Notes: generated from the letters alone by a model not told the origin. DNA of 64,000 nucleotides from Niastella populi (GCF_002078015.1 NZ_LWBP01000067.1:62001-126000), one strand, 5' to 3'. Counted from the first letter of the stretch, positions 9,044-17,689 are shown. Numbers and translations are program-made.

Positions 9044-9092
9044 TGGTTGCCGGTTACCAGGCCCCGGTTTCCGGAACCTGGCAACCGGTAAC
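9044..9092. repeat. Hairpin of GGTTGCCGG/CCGGTAAC words after miaB
   Basis: Five bases after the stop, GTTGCCGGTTACCAGG pairs with CCTGGCAACCGGTAAC with two mismatches across a 12-14 base loop. There is no T-run, so terminator function is uncertain. Related words occur at 57560-57640. Confidence 0.55.
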
Positions 9093-9254
9093 AGCTCCAT
9101 AATAAGCGTTAACTTTCAAAACCAGTTGAAAGAGCCTTGAAGCTGTCAGTTTAACAATAGCGTTGAACCCGCCCATACCCAAAAGGGCATTTATTATTGA
9201 CAGAATAAATCCGGGGCATTGCCCTGATTAAAATAATCCGGATCACCTTCATGC

Positions 9255-10547
9255 ATGATCATCGCTGATAACCGCAGGGGGTATCTGAAAAAAATTAGTA
9301 GTATCGTGGATATTCAAAGTATCAAAAACAGGTTCGGCATTATCGGTAACGCGCCGGCACTGAACTTTGCACTGCAGGTAGCCGCACAGGTAAGCAATAC
9401 CGATCTTACCGTGCTTATAGCAGGAGAAAGTGGTGTTGGTAAAGAAGCATTTTCTGTTATTATTCATGCCTTATCGGCCCGCAAGCACAATCCTTTCATT
9501 GCTGTCAACTGCGGCGCCATTCCCGAAGGCACCATCGATTCTGAATTGTTTGGCCACGAGAAAGGGTCCTTCACGGGCGCAGTTGACGCCCGCAAAGGTT
9601 ATTTTGAAACCGTGAACGGCGGTACCATCTTCCTCGATGAAATTGGTGAAATGCCGCTGGGCACTCAGGCCCGCCTGCTGCGGGTGCTTGAAACCGGCGA
9701 GTTCATTCGCGTTGGATCAAGCAAAGTGCAAAAAACAGATGTACGTGTAATTGCCGCCACCAATAAAGACCTGCTCACCCTCACACAAAGCGGTAAATTC
9801 AGGGAAGACCTCTATTACCGCCTGAGCACGGTGCCCATTCGGGTGCCTTCACTGCGCGACCGCGTTGAAGACATTCCGCTTCTTTTCAGAAGGTTCAGTG
9901 TTGATTTTGCTGAACGGTACAAAACCACGCCCGTACAGCTCGACGATGAGGCAAAAGATGTGTTAATTAATTATCCCTGGCCCGGTAATGTGCGTGAATT
10001 GAAGAATATTGCAGAGCAGATCTCCGTGCTGGCTTCCGATAAACTGGTTTCGGCCAACGAACTGAAACGCTTTTTACCCAATCGCGATTTCAACCGCCTG
10101 CCGGTGCTGGCCAACGCCGGCAACCCCGTAGCCAACGGGCATGAGTTTGCCAATGAACGGGAGATCCTGTACAAGCTCTTTTTCGATATGAAGAAAGATG
10201 TGACCGAGCTGAAAAAGATGTTTGTCGATATTCTGCAGAACCCAGGCACCAGCGTGCAGAACCAATCGATACTGAACGAGCTGAAAACAAAAGAACTGCT
10301 ACCTTCCACTTTTGTACAGCCGGTTGTAACGGGCAATCAGCAACCGATGATGGTGCATCACGATAACGACGACATTCATCATCACGAAGAAGTGGATGAG
10401 TCGCTCAACATCATGGACAAAGAAAAGGAACTGATAGAAAAAGCACTTAAAAAACATAAAGGCAAACGTAAAGATGCGGCCCTTGACCTTGGTATAAGTG
10501 AAAGAACGCTGTACCGAAAACTAAAAGAATATGATATTAAAGAATGA
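9255..10547 (+). CDS. Sigma-54-type AAA+ transcriptional regulator with Fis HTH, no receiver domain
   Basis: 430 residues. The AAA+ core starts almost at once: Walker A GESGVGKE (about residue 57), the sigma-54-contact loop GSFTGA (about 104, a variant of GAFTGA), Walker B TIFLDEIGEM, and the sensor arginine region YRLSTVPIRVPSLRDR. A linker rich in D, H and E follows, then a Fis-type helix-turn-helix (about 395-430: GKRKDAALDLGISERTLYRKL). There is no N-terminal receiver, GAF or PAS domain, so signal input would be through the 20-residue N-terminus or by other proteins. The GSFTGA replacement keeps the key F and T. It sits between miaB and lptE and its 3' end overlaps lptE by 17 bases. Confidence 0.92.
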   Translation: MIIADNRRGYLKKISSIVDIQSIKNRFGIIGNAPALNFALQVAAQVSNTDLTVLIAGESGVGKEAFSVIIHALSARKHNPFIAVNCGAIPEGTIDSELFGHEKGSFTGAVDARKGYFETVNGGTIFLDEIGEMPLGTQARLLRVLETGEFIRVGSSKVQKTDVRVIAATNKDLLTLTQSGKFREDLYYRLSTVPIRVPSLRDRVEDIPLLFRRFSVDFAERYKTTPVQLDDEAKDVLINYPWPGNVRELKNIAEQISVLASDKLVSANELKRFLPNRDFNRLPVLANAGNPVANGHEFANEREILYKLFFDMKKDVTELKKMFVDILQNPGTSVQNQSILNELKTKELLPSTFVQPVVTGNQQPMMVHHDNDDIHHHEEVDESLNIMDKEKELIEKALKKHKGKRKDAALDLGISERTLYRKLKEYDIKE

Positions 10548-11112
10548 TAAAACCAATGGGCAATTGACAATAAGCATTAAGCAATACCGCATCGCGGCTG
10601 TAAAAGCTTTTTGCCGATTGCCAATTGTCTATTGCCTATTGCCTATTGTATTATTGACTTCAGGTTGCTACTCTTTCAAAGACATTGGCCAGATCCCCAA
10701 GGAAGTGAAAACCTTCCGCGTAACTTATATCGAGAACAAGGCCCGGTATATCAACCCGCAGTTAAGTCCGCAGTTGTCCGACAGGTTGCGCCAGAAGATC
10801 ATGGGGCAAACCCGCCTCGCCGGTGTGCAAACCGAAGACGCCCATTACGATATCGGCGGCCAGGTAACAGGTTACACGTTCAGTACCACCGGTATTTCGC
10901 AACAGCAGGCCACCACCCAGCGCCTTACCGTCACCATTCATATCAATTTTAGGAACAACCTCGACCCTTCAAAGAATTTTGAAGCCGATGTTTCCCGTAA
11001 CTTCGACTATTCGGCCGGTCTGACCATTACGCAGGCCGAGCAACAATTGAACGAAACCATCATCAAACAGATGGTGGATGAAATTTTCAACCGTATATTT
11101 TCAAACTGGTAA
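10531..11112 (+). CDS. lptE: LPS-assembly lipoprotein LptE, Bacteroidota type
   Basis: 193 residues with a lipobox LTSGC, cysteine about residue 47, then the Bacteroidota LptE pattern (CYSFKDIGQIPKEVKTFRVTYIENKA, ISQQQATTQRLTVTIHINFRN, a C-terminal helix ending MVDEIFNRIF). It would plug the LptD barrel in the outer membrane. The N-terminus is odd: about 45 residues before the cysteine, longer than a normal signal, and the hydrophobic core (residues about 29-43) is written by a TATTGCC heptamer repeat and preceded by spacer-type words also found at 62869. No other ATG lies between 10531 and the lipobox, so translation may start here or at a non-ATG codon within the repeat. Confidence 0.88.
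   Translation: MILKNDKTNGQLTISIKQYRIAAVKAFCRLPIVYCLLPIVLLTSGCYSFKDIGQIPKEVKTFRVTYIENKARYINPQLSPQLSDRLRQKIMGQTRLAGVQTEDAHYDIGGQVTGYTFSTTGISQQQATTQRLTVTIHINFRNNLDPSKNFEADVSRNFDYSAGLTITQAEQQLNETIIKQMVDEIFNRIFSNW
10556..10655 (+). repeat. Dispersed spacer element inside the lptE 5' end
   Basis: Begins 9 bases after the stop of the regulator gene. It contains GCAATTGACAATAAGCA (10560-10576), an exact 17-mer also present at 62869-62885 in non-coding DNA, and three heptamers TATTGCC, TATTGCC, TATTGTA (10630-10650). These bases encode the lptE signal peptide. Confidence 0.85.
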
Positions 11113-11122
11113 GCTGGGTTAC

Positions 11123-12661
11123 ATGCAATATCATATTCAAACGCTGGTTAAACATCTTTTTGATAAGGACTCTTTTGAGCAGGTAAGCGCAGATGAACTG
11201 AAACAATTCACCGAAGATTACCCGTATGCCGCTGTTGGACAGTTCCTGTATGCCAAAAAGCTGAAGGAAAGCGGCGCCCATAATAATAATGCACAGAGCG
11301 AGCAGGCTTCGCTGTATTTTCATAATTCATTATGGCTGCGCTGGCAGTTAGATCAAAAAGAAGAAGCGCCGGTAATACCGGTGAAAGCCGAAGAGCAGGC
11401 GCAACAACCAGGTTTCCGTATTGTGGTGCAAATGCCAAAGAACGGTCCGGCCGTTTACAACCCGGCTACCGGACAGGAAGAACCTAAAGAAGAAGAACCA
11501 GCAATGCAGGCTGCAGCCGAACCGGTTGCCGAAACGCCTGCGGAAAATATAGAAACTGCAGCAGAAGCCGAGGCGCCTGTGCAGGCAGAACCGGCAGCTA
11601 CCGAAAAGGAAAGATCGCTGCAGGTAAATGAGGACGGCTCTCTGGTTGAACAGGAGGCCCGCGAACAGGCGGCGGCAACAACTGAACAAACGCCGGAAGT
11701 TGAAAGCGCACCTGACTCCCCTGCCGCTGCTGAAGCCGCCCAAAATGCGGTAAACACCGAAGAAGCGCTAACGCCCGTTGCCGGCATAACTGACAATAAA
11801 GAAGCAGACGATATTGTACCGGCGGTTGAAGTTGTAGAGGGAGAAGCGGATGTCGATGACGTGATAGCCGCCGTGGAAGTAACGCCCGAATTAGCCGATG
11901 CCAATGCCGTTCCAACAGAAATCGACGACATTGTACCGGCGATAGAGATCGAGGAAGCCGATACCGATGATATTGTTCCGGCAATAGATGCCGAACTGAT
12001 ACCGCCTGTAGAAGGAGCACCCGTACAGGAAGCACCTGCCGAAACAGCGCCTGCCGCTGAAATCGCCGCCGCAGCGGAAACAGTTCCGCCCGGGACAGCT
12101 ATCGAAGAACAGGTTGAACCGATTGCCGAACCCATACCGGCCGAAGCGCCGGTGGCGTTGGTGGCCGAACCGCCTCAACCGGTAGCTTCCGTTCCGGAAG
12201 AACCTGAAGCGGAAGAACCGGCGCCGCAGGCCAATCCGTTTGGCTTTACGCCTGCCGGCCAGGACCTCAAAATTTCAGTTGACCCGGGTGAACCGATCTT
12301 TGAATCGTACCATACCATCGACTATTTTGCCTCACAGGGTATAAAACTGGGCCAGGCCGATTTTAAAGACAAGATGGGCAAGCAGTTAAAAAGCTTTACC
12401 GACTGGCTGCGGAGTATGAAACGCATAGGCGGGCCCATTGAAACAAATACCTCGCTCGATGAGGTCACTAACCAAAGCATTCAACGTATAGCCGAACATT
12501 CGGTGGAAGAAAAAGAGGTGCTCACCGAGGCGATGGCCGAAGTTTGGGCCAAGCAGGGCAATGCCGGAAAAGCAATACGGGTATACGAGAAATTAAGTTT
12601 GCTTAATCCCGCCAAAAGCACTTATTTTGCGACAAGAATTGAACAATTAAAAGCACAGTGA
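11123..12661 (+). CDS. Acidic E/A/P-rich protein with C-terminal TPR-like region
   Basis: Not a family I can name. Starting at 11123 (MQYHIQTLVKHLF) gives 512 residues; the frame extends to 11078 but that part overlaps lptE. Residues 1-95 are a small helical domain with YPYAAVGQFLYAKKLKE and a W-rich LWLRWQLD. Residues about 100-390 are a low-complexity linker dominated by E, A, P and V, including four DDIVPA-type repeats (bases 11806-12000). The C-terminal 120 residues are folded and TPR-like (AMAEVWAKQGNAGKAIRVYEKLSLLNPAKSTYF). No signal peptide or membrane segment. It lies between lptE and secG, overlapping neither by more than a base, so a supporting role in envelope biogenesis is an inference only. 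Confidence 0.7.
   Translation: MQYHIQTLVKHLFDKDSFEQVSADELKQFTEDYPYAAVGQFLYAKKLKESGAHNNNAQSEQASLYFHNSLWLRWQLDQKEEAPVIPVKAEEQAQQPGFRIVVQMPKNGPAVYNPATGQEEPKEEEPAMQAAAEPVAETPAENIETAAEAEAPVQAEPAATEKERSLQVNEDGSLVEQEAREQAAATTEQTPEVESAPDSPAAAEAAQNAVNTEEALTPVAGITDNKEADDIVPAVEVVEGEADVDDVIAAVEVTPELADANAVPTEIDDIVPAIEIEEADTDDIVPAIDAELIPPVEGAPVQEAPAETAPAAEIAAAAETVPPGTAIEEQVEPIAEPIPAEAPVALVAEPPQPVASVPEEPEAEEPAPQANPFGFTPAGQDLKISVDPGEPIFESYHTIDYFASQGIKLGQADFKDKMGKQLKSFTDWLRSMKRIGGPIETNTSLDEVTNQSIQRIAEHSVEEKEVLTEAMAEVWAKQGNAGKAIRVYEKLSLLNPAKSTYFATRIEQLKAQ
11806..12000 (+). repeat. DDIVPA coding repeat
   Basis: Four successive peptide units DDIVPAVEV, DDVIAAVEV, DDIVPAIEI and DDIVPAIDA separated by short acidic or alanine-rich stretches, within the linker of the TPR-like protein. 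Confidence 0.85.
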
Positions 12662-12662
12662 A

Positions 12663-12989
12663 ATGATCTATTTGTTCCTGGTACTCATAATAATAGCTAG
12701 TGTAGCGATCGCGTTGTTTATCCTTATCCAGAATCCCAAAGGCGGCGGATTGGCCGGAAACATAGCCGGTTTCAATAGCCAGTTCATGGGCGTAAAACAA
12801 ACAACCGACGTACTGGAAAAAGGTACCTGGGTTATGGCAGTAGCTATTGCCCTGTTGTGTTTGACATCGGCCTTCTTTATCCCACAAGGTAAAGTCAGCC
12901 GCGAACCGGTTAATGCCCGTCCGGCAGCTACAGCCCCCGCTCCTGCCAGTGGCTCACCTTTACAAACACCGGCTGCCCCTGCGAAATAA
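12663..12989 (+). CDS. secG: Preprotein translocase subunit SecG
   Basis: 108 residues with two membrane helices (about 3-21 and 54-74) joined by the SecG loop NPKGGGLAGNIAG, which matches the conserved QxxKGGGLG-type motif. The C-terminal 30 residues are a proline/alanine tail, common in Bacteroidota SecG. It assists SecYEG translocation in the inner membrane. It begins one base after the stop of the preceding gene, so translational coupling is likely, and a strong terminator follows. Confidence 0.95.
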   Translation: MIYLFLVLIIIASVAIALFILIQNPKGGGLAGNIAGFNSQFMGVKQTTDVLEKGTWVMAVAIALLCLTSAFFIPQGKVSREPVNARPAATAPAPASGSPLQTPAAPAK

Positions 12990-13010
12990 TTTATTTTAAA
13001 AATATAGTTC

Positions 13011-13041
13011 AACCCTGTCTTTTTACCGGCAGGGTTTTTTA
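13011..13041 (+). terminator. Intrinsic terminator after secG
   Basis: AACCCTG (13011-13017) pairs with CAGGGTT (13030-13036) and a T-rich tract follows, 22 bases after the secG stop. Confidence 0.85.
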
Positions 13042-13195
13042 TTTTGGTGAATGGTGAATAGTTCACGATTCACGAAGCATAGAACAATAGGAAAGGTCAA
13101 AATTGAGTTATCATTGACCATTGACGATTAGCATAGTTCTTGCACAACATCAATGAAACAGACTCAACGGATGATAAAAAATTAATCTATATCCC

Positions 13196-14245
13196 ATGTT
13201 CAGAAAACTGGTAATAAGCGTTCTGGTTATCGTAGTACTGGCAGCTGCTTTTGCCGGCTGGCAATTTTTTACCGCCAACACCGCCTTTTCCGAAAAGTCG
13301 AAATACTTATATATACATACCGGCCATGCCACCTGGCCCGAGGTAATGAAAACGGTGCGCGACAGCAACCTGGTAAAAAGTGCGGCTGCTTTCGATATGC
13401 TGGCCACCCGGCTCGAAGTACCGCAAAAGCTGAAACCAGGCCGCTATGAAATAAAAAAGGGCATGAGCCTGATGGATATTGCCCGCATGTTGCGCAACGG
13501 CACCCAGGCGCCGGTGAAACTGATCATCACCCGGTTTCGCACAAAAGAGCAGCTGGCCGGTTTCCTCGGCCGTAAAATGGAGATAGACTCCGCAGATGTG
13601 GTAGCTTATTATACCGATTCATTACAGCAGCTCGGTTTCGATTCCAATACCGTAATGTCGATTTTATATCCCAACACGTATACTTACTTCTGGAACGCCT
13701 CGGCGCAAACCATTTTCGACAAATTTTATACAGAATATAAAAGGGTATGGACAGATGAACGGCGCAACCAGGCGCGGAAGCTGGGCCTCACCCCCATTCA
13801 GGCATACACGCTGGCGTCTATTGTAGAAGAAGAAACGCAGGTGCTCGATGAAAAAGATACCATTGCCAGTGTTTACCTGAACCGGTTGAACAAGGGAATG
13901 AAATTACAGGCCGACCCTACCATAAAATTTGCCATGAAGGATTTTACCCTGAAACGTATTTACCTCAAATACCTGACGGTAGAATCGCCTTATAATACCT
14001 ATATGAATACCGGCTTGCCCCCCGGCCCCATTTGCACCCCTTCATTACAAACGTTGGATGCAGTTTTACAATCGCCGCAAACGAATTATCTTTATTTTGT
14101 AGCGAAAAGCGATTTTTCGGGCCGGCATGTGTATACTGAAACATATGGTCAGCACCTGAAAGTTGCCAGGGAATTTCAACAGGCTTTGGATATAGAACAA
14201 AAGAAAAGAGCAGCAAAAGACAGTGCAGCAGCAACGCTTAAATGA
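13196..14245 (+). CDS. mltG: Endolytic transglycosylase MltG (YceG-like)
   Basis: 349 residues: an N-terminal membrane anchor (about 5-24), a LysM-like region with LKPGRYEIKKGMSLMDIARMLRNG, and the YceG catalytic domain with ASIVEEETQ, whose first E matches the catalytic glutamate of MltG, and YNTYMNTGLPPGPICTPS, the family signature before the C-terminus. It cleaves nascent glycan strands in the periplasm and sets their length. The start overlaps nothing upstream; the last four bases (ATGA) overlap the next gene. Confidence 0.95.
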   Translation: MFRKLVISVLVIVVLAAAFAGWQFFTANTAFSEKSKYLYIHTGHATWPEVMKTVRDSNLVKSAAAFDMLATRLEVPQKLKPGRYEIKKGMSLMDIARMLRNGTQAPVKLIITRFRTKEQLAGFLGRKMEIDSADVVAYYTDSLQQLGFDSNTVMSILYPNTYTYFWNASAQTIFDKFYTEYKRVWTDERRNQARKLGLTPIQAYTLASIVEEETQVLDEKDTIASVYLNRLNKGMKLQADPTIKFAMKDFTLKRIYLKYLTVESPYNTYMNTGLPPGPICTPSLQTLDAVLQSPQTNYLYFVAKSDFSGRHVYTETYGQHLKVAREFQQALDIEQKKRAAKDSAAATLK

Positions 14246-15222
14246 ACGTAGAAAGAATAATATCAAACTCCCCTCCTGTTCGCTTTTTATCGGAAAAAAG
14301 CAAGAAGATCGTTCTGCCGGGTTTCGAAGGAGTGCCCCTGTTCGATGTGATCCTGTTCTTCAAAGAACAGGTAGCGCGCGTAGGACTTACCGAAAGGGCT
14401 TCGGCCATTTCGTATAACTTTATCATGTCCATTCCGCCAACGTGTTTGTTCCTTTTTACATTAATACCGCAGCTACCGTTCGTTCGCCGCGCGCAGGTAA
14501 AACGGCAACTGCATACCATCATTCGCGACATCATTCCCGCCGATACCTATAACAAAAACATCATCGCCTTTGTAGATAGTTTTTTCAAACAGGACCATAT
14601 CGCCCTGCTGTCGTTCGGGTTTTTGTTGCTTATCTTTTTTGCGTCGAACGGCATGATGGGATTAATGCGTTCTTTCAATAAGAACTATATAGGTTTCGAA
14701 AAAAGAACGGGGTTGAACACCCGCCTGGTGGCCATCAAGCTCACTTTTATAAACATGGGTTTGTTACTGGGTTGTTTGCTGTTGCTGGTACTGCAAAGCG
14801 CAGTTTTGAAATGGCTGGGTATTAAAAGTTTATTTGTGCTGAACGTGATCGGCGTGTTCAGATGGCTGTTCATCATCAGCCTTATATTTTATGCCATCGC
14901 TTTCATTTACAAATATGCGCCGGCTATACAAAAACGATGGAAGCTGGCATCGCCCGGCGCCATCCTGGCCACGTTCCTGAGCATCCTTACCACGCTGGGA
15001 TTTTCCATCTTCGTGAACAACTTTGGCAAATACAACGCCTTATATGGCTCAATAGGCACCATCATCGTGCTGATGATCATTATTTATATCAACTCGCTGG
15101 TGCTGCTCATAGGGTACGAGCTGAATGTGAGCATTCACTCAATAAAGGCAATGGCCGAAGAACGAATGAAACAGGTGCACCACAATACAAGCGATGATCT
15201 TATTTTTCACGACCGGGTGTAA
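14242..15222 (+). CDS. YihY/BrkB-family inner-membrane protein
   Basis: 326 residues with six hydrophobic segments and the family motif RASAISYNFIMSIPPTCLFLFTLIP near residue 53, plus FNKNYIGFEKRTG and a C-terminal YGSIGTIIVLMIIIYINSLVLLIGYELN, typical of YihY (once called RNase BN in error). Function is unsettled; a transport or envelope role is generally assumed. Its ATG overlaps the mltG stop (ATGA), indicating translational coupling with mltG. Confidence 0.93.
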   Translation: MNVERIISNSPPVRFLSEKSKKIVLPGFEGVPLFDVILFFKEQVARVGLTERASAISYNFIMSIPPTCLFLFTLIPQLPFVRRAQVKRQLHTIIRDIIPADTYNKNIIAFVDSFFKQDHIALLSFGFLLLIFFASNGMMGLMRSFNKNYIGFEKRTGLNTRLVAIKLTFINMGLLLGCLLLLVLQSAVLKWLGIKSLFVLNVIGVFRWLFIISLIFYAIAFIYKYAPAIQKRWKLASPGAILATFLSILTTLGFSIFVNNFGKYNALYGSIGTIIVLMIIIYINSLVLLIGYELNVSIHSIKAMAEERMKQVHHNTSDDLIFHDRV

Positions 15223-15434
15223 TCCGGTACGCACGGTCACATTACGAATAAATCCTATTTTTTAATAAAATTTTAAAGCCGGGTGCAAGAAAGTGCTAGG
15301 TAGAACCGGCATTTTTTAGTAAACTTTGCATAGCTATTCCTATAACAGATCTGCTACAATGAAAGCTCCCTATTAAAATTTTCATGAAGCATACAATCCC
15401 CGGCCCTGTTTATAACAATAATAAAAAATGTCAG

Positions 15435-16040
15435 ATGAAAAAAACAATGAACAGCTTATTGCTGCTGCCCGCAATGGTGTTTTTATCATTTACTATGAAA
15501 GACCCACTACCGTTGGGGTCAGCCGTACCAAAAGCAGACAATAAGTTAAAAGATATTTCCGGCAAAGATGTAACCCTCAAAGAAGCGATGAAAGAAAATG
15601 GTTTGCTGGTAATGTTTAGTTGCAATACCTGCCCTGTGGTGATCAACAATCAGGCCCGTACCAGGGAAATCTGTCAGTTTGCCACACAACAAAACATTGG
15701 TGTAGTTTTATTGAATTCTAATGAAGCTAACCGTAAAAGTTCCGAGTCGTTAAGTTCTATGCAGGACTATGGACAGGGACAGAATTATAGTTGGTACTAT
15801 GCAGTGGATAAGAACAACGAGCTCGCCGATGCATTTGGCGCCTCCCGTACACCGGAATGTTTTCTTTTCGACAAGAATGGAAAACTGATATATCATGGCG
15901 CAATCGATGACAGCCCTTCCGATGCTGCAGGTGTAAAACGTGTTCATTTAAAAGAAGCGATCAATGAAGCAGTGGCTGGAAAGGAAGTATCGGTTAAACA
16001 ATCAAAATCGGTTGGTTGTAGTATTAAGAGAATTTCATAA
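15435..16040 (+). CDS. Peroxiredoxin-like thioredoxin-fold protein, probably periplasmic
   Basis: 201 residues from the chosen start, which begins a signal-like stretch (MKKTMNSLLLLPAMVFLSF); the frame also opens at 15384. The fold is AhpC/Redoxin type: SAVPKADNKLKDISGKDVTLKEA, then the active site FSCNTCPVV with C63 and C66, a GVVLLNSNE strand, and the cis-proline region SRTPECFLFD. The CxxCP pattern with an asparagine resembles the PRX_like1 group (CNHCPYV in other members). Likely a thiol-disulfide enzyme outside the cytoplasm. A terminator follows, and the gene has its own spacer upstream, so it is probably monocistronic. Confidence 0.85.
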   Translation: MKKTMNSLLLLPAMVFLSFTMKDPLPLGSAVPKADNKLKDISGKDVTLKEAMKENGLLVMFSCNTCPVVINNQARTREICQFATQQNIGVVLLNSNEANRKSSESLSSMQDYGQGQNYSWYYAVDKNNELADAFGASRTPECFLFDKNGKLIYHGAIDDSPSDAAGVKRVHLKEAINEAVAGKEVSVKQSKSVGCSIKRIS

Positions 16041-16072
16041 CACCAATAAGTCCCGTTTTTAAAATCTGTACA

Positions 16073-16103
16073 AACCCTCTGCCTGCTGGCGGAGGGTTTT
16101 TGT
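16073..16103 (+). terminator. Intrinsic terminator
   Basis: AACCCTCTGCC pairs with GGCGGAGGGTT (one internal mismatch) around a TGCT-type loop, followed by a T-rich run. Confidence 0.85.
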
Positions 16104-16155
16104 TTTTGACGAACTTAATGTTGTTTTTTTAAAACAACACTCCTCCCATGTTTTG

Positions 16156-16281
16156 ATGAAGCGCAACAGGCGGGCCCTGTTGAATAAACTCTACATTAAG
16201 CCCTATTGCGTATCATATACCTATGATCTTATGATTGTTACAACGGCCAAAACGGGCAAGGCACAAAAAATGCTGCTATAG
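16156..16281 (+). CDS. Possible 41-residue basic small ORF
   Basis: ATG at 16156 opens a short frame beginning MKRNRRALLNKLYIK and ending KAQKMLL, stop TAG at 16279-16281. It is basic, has no recognisable domain and may be chance. Listed because the 297-bp spacer holds nothing else apart from the terminator. Confidence 0.2.
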   Translation: MKRNRRALLNKLYIKPYCVSYTYDLMIVTTAKTGKAQKMLL

Positions 16282-16337
16282 TGCTGCGCTGCTAAACCGT
16301 GGTCAAATACTTATAAAAACACCAAAATAAATTTCAC

Positions 16338-16955
16338 ATGAAAGCAACAACAATTTTTTCAACGTTTGCAGTATGCGCTATGATCTCGATGTTAGCCTGT
16401 CAAAGTCCTACATCAGATGGAACCTACACCGATTCAACAGGGGCTATAAAACAGGAGCCGGATAACACGCGAACGGCCCCGGAAAGCAATATAGTTGATT
16501 CTGTAAAAAGCGCACAGGGGACGGTTGATGATAATACGCATCGTTTTATGAAGAATGCCGCCGAAGCAGGGAAAGCAGAAGTTGAATTTGCCAAACTGGC
16601 GAAAGACCGCGCTACTAACCCGCGCGTAAAGAATTTTGCGGAAATGATGATCAGGGATCATACTGTAGCCAATGATGATCTTATGGCCATAGCCCGTGAT
16701 AAGAGTGTAACATTGCCATCGACCTTGGGTGATCACCAGGACGACCTGGAGGATTTAAGCAAAAAGAACGGAGCTGAATTTGATAAGGCATATATGAAAG
16801 CAATGGTAAACGGTCATGAAGAGGTAGTAAGTGATTTTGAAAAAGCTGCGCAGAACGATATTGATCCCGCTGTGAAAACATTTGCAGCTCAAAAATTACC
16901 GATATTAAGAATGCACCTCGATTCAGCGAAAGCGATCAATAAGGCGCTGAAGTAA
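16338..16955 (+). CDS. DUF4142 lipoprotein (ferritin-like helical bundle)
   Basis: 205 residues. A type II signal ends at LACQ (cysteine about residue 21), followed by a T/D/E-rich linker and a helical DUF4142 domain (about 62-200) with EVEFAKLAKDRATNPRVKNFAEMMIRDH and HLDSAKAINKALK. This family is common in Bacteroidota and Proteobacteria, often in stress-responsive loci, with no established reaction. Its stop codon TAA at 16953-16955 is immediately followed by a GTTAAC array. Confidence 0.9.
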   Translation: MKATTIFSTFAVCAMISMLACQSPTSDGTYTDSTGAIKQEPDNTRTAPESNIVDSVKSAQGTVDDNTHRFMKNAAEAGKAEVEFAKLAKDRATNPRVKNFAEMMIRDHTVANDDLMAIARDKSVTLPSTLGDHQDDLEDLSKKNGAEFDKAYMKAMVNGHEEVVSDFEKAAQNDIDPAVKTFAAQKLPILRMHLDSAKAINKALK

Positions 16956-17003
16956 GTTAACAAGTTGACGGGTTAACCTGTTAACCAGTTAACTCGTCAA
17001 CTT
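16956..17003 (+). repeat. GTTAAC/GTTGAC + NN octamer array at the DUF4142 stop
   Basis: Six 8-bp units: GTTAACAA, GTTGACGG, GTTAACCT, GTTAACCA, GTTAACTC, GTCAACTT. It starts at the very next base after the stop codon. Confidence 0.92.
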
Positions 17004-17104
17004 GTTCTCTATTAATGGGCCTGCTGCATATAAAGCCTGTATCAACTTTATCACCTGTATCTACCTTTCAACTGTTTCTCAACCTGCCGCACAGAGCGTA
17101 CCCT

Positions 17105-17185
17105 GTCAACTCGTCAACTCGTCAACTGGTCAACGCGTCAACTCGTCAACAAGTCAACTCGTCAACTAGTTAACCCCTTAACTCA
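17105..17185 (-). repeat. GTCAAC + NN octamer array abutting the TlpA-like stop
   Basis: Ten 8-bp units in perfect register, with dinucleotides TC, TC, TG, GC, TC, AA, TC, TA, CC; the last core (CTTAAC, 17177-17182) touches the stop codon (17183-17185) of the minus-strand gene. In the gene's own direction the units read GTTRAC. Confidence 0.95.
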
Positions 17186-17671
17186 TTTCCTCTCCCCCAC
17201 CAGCTTCTTCACCTCCAGCTCCACCTGCCTGTCGGTCATTGGCCGGCCAAAGAACTGCCGGTAACCGGTATTGTTGTTCACGAATAACGTTGAGGGCAGG
17301 GTGCCATCCCATTTGGGGTCTATCTTCGGACAAAAATAATCGGCATTGGTTTCGTTGAGCCAGAAGAAAGTGGCTTCGAAGTTTTTCCTTTTTACAAGCT
17401 CCTGTATTTTGGTTGGGTAAGAAGATGTGAAGTCGAGGCTCACCAGCAATAACTCCACTTTCTGATCGCTGTACTTTTTCACCGTTTGCATAAAGTAAGG
17501 GATCTCTTCAATACAGGGTGCGCACCAGGTAGCCCAGCAGTTTACCACCAGCGGATGATCGCTGTTTTTTATGTATTCTTCCACTTCTGTGATCTTCACC
17601 TTCCTGATGTGCTGACTGAAGGCTGAAGATGTTAACAATACCAGGAATGCTATCAATGGAATATTCTTCAT
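17183..17671 (-). CDS. TlpA-like thioredoxin-family protein
   Basis: 162 residues with a signal peptide (MKNIPLIAFLVLLTSSAFSQ) and a thioredoxin fold whose active site WCAPC is at residues 49-53; the preceding VVNCWATWC is the classic TlpA/ResA context. The cis-proline region is TLPSTLFV. A secreted disulfide reductase is likely. DNA between it and the TrmH-type gene holds only repeat words, so the two need not be one operon even though both are on the minus strand. Confidence 0.92.
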   Translation of the reverse strand: MKNIPLIAFLVLLTSSAFSQHIRKVKITEVEEYIKNSDHPLVVNCWATWCAPCIEEIPYFMQTVKKYSDQKVELLLVSLDFTSSYPTKIQELVKRKNFEATFFWLNETNADYFCPKIDPKWDGTLPSTLFVNNNTGYRQFFGRPMTDRQVELEVKKLVGERK

Positions 17672-17689
17672 TCAAGCTAAGTTTAAAAT

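Noticed and set aside
16956-17185. Attachment site or insertion sequence end
   Set aside because: The repeats are short octamers with no flanking terminal inverted repeats or transposase.
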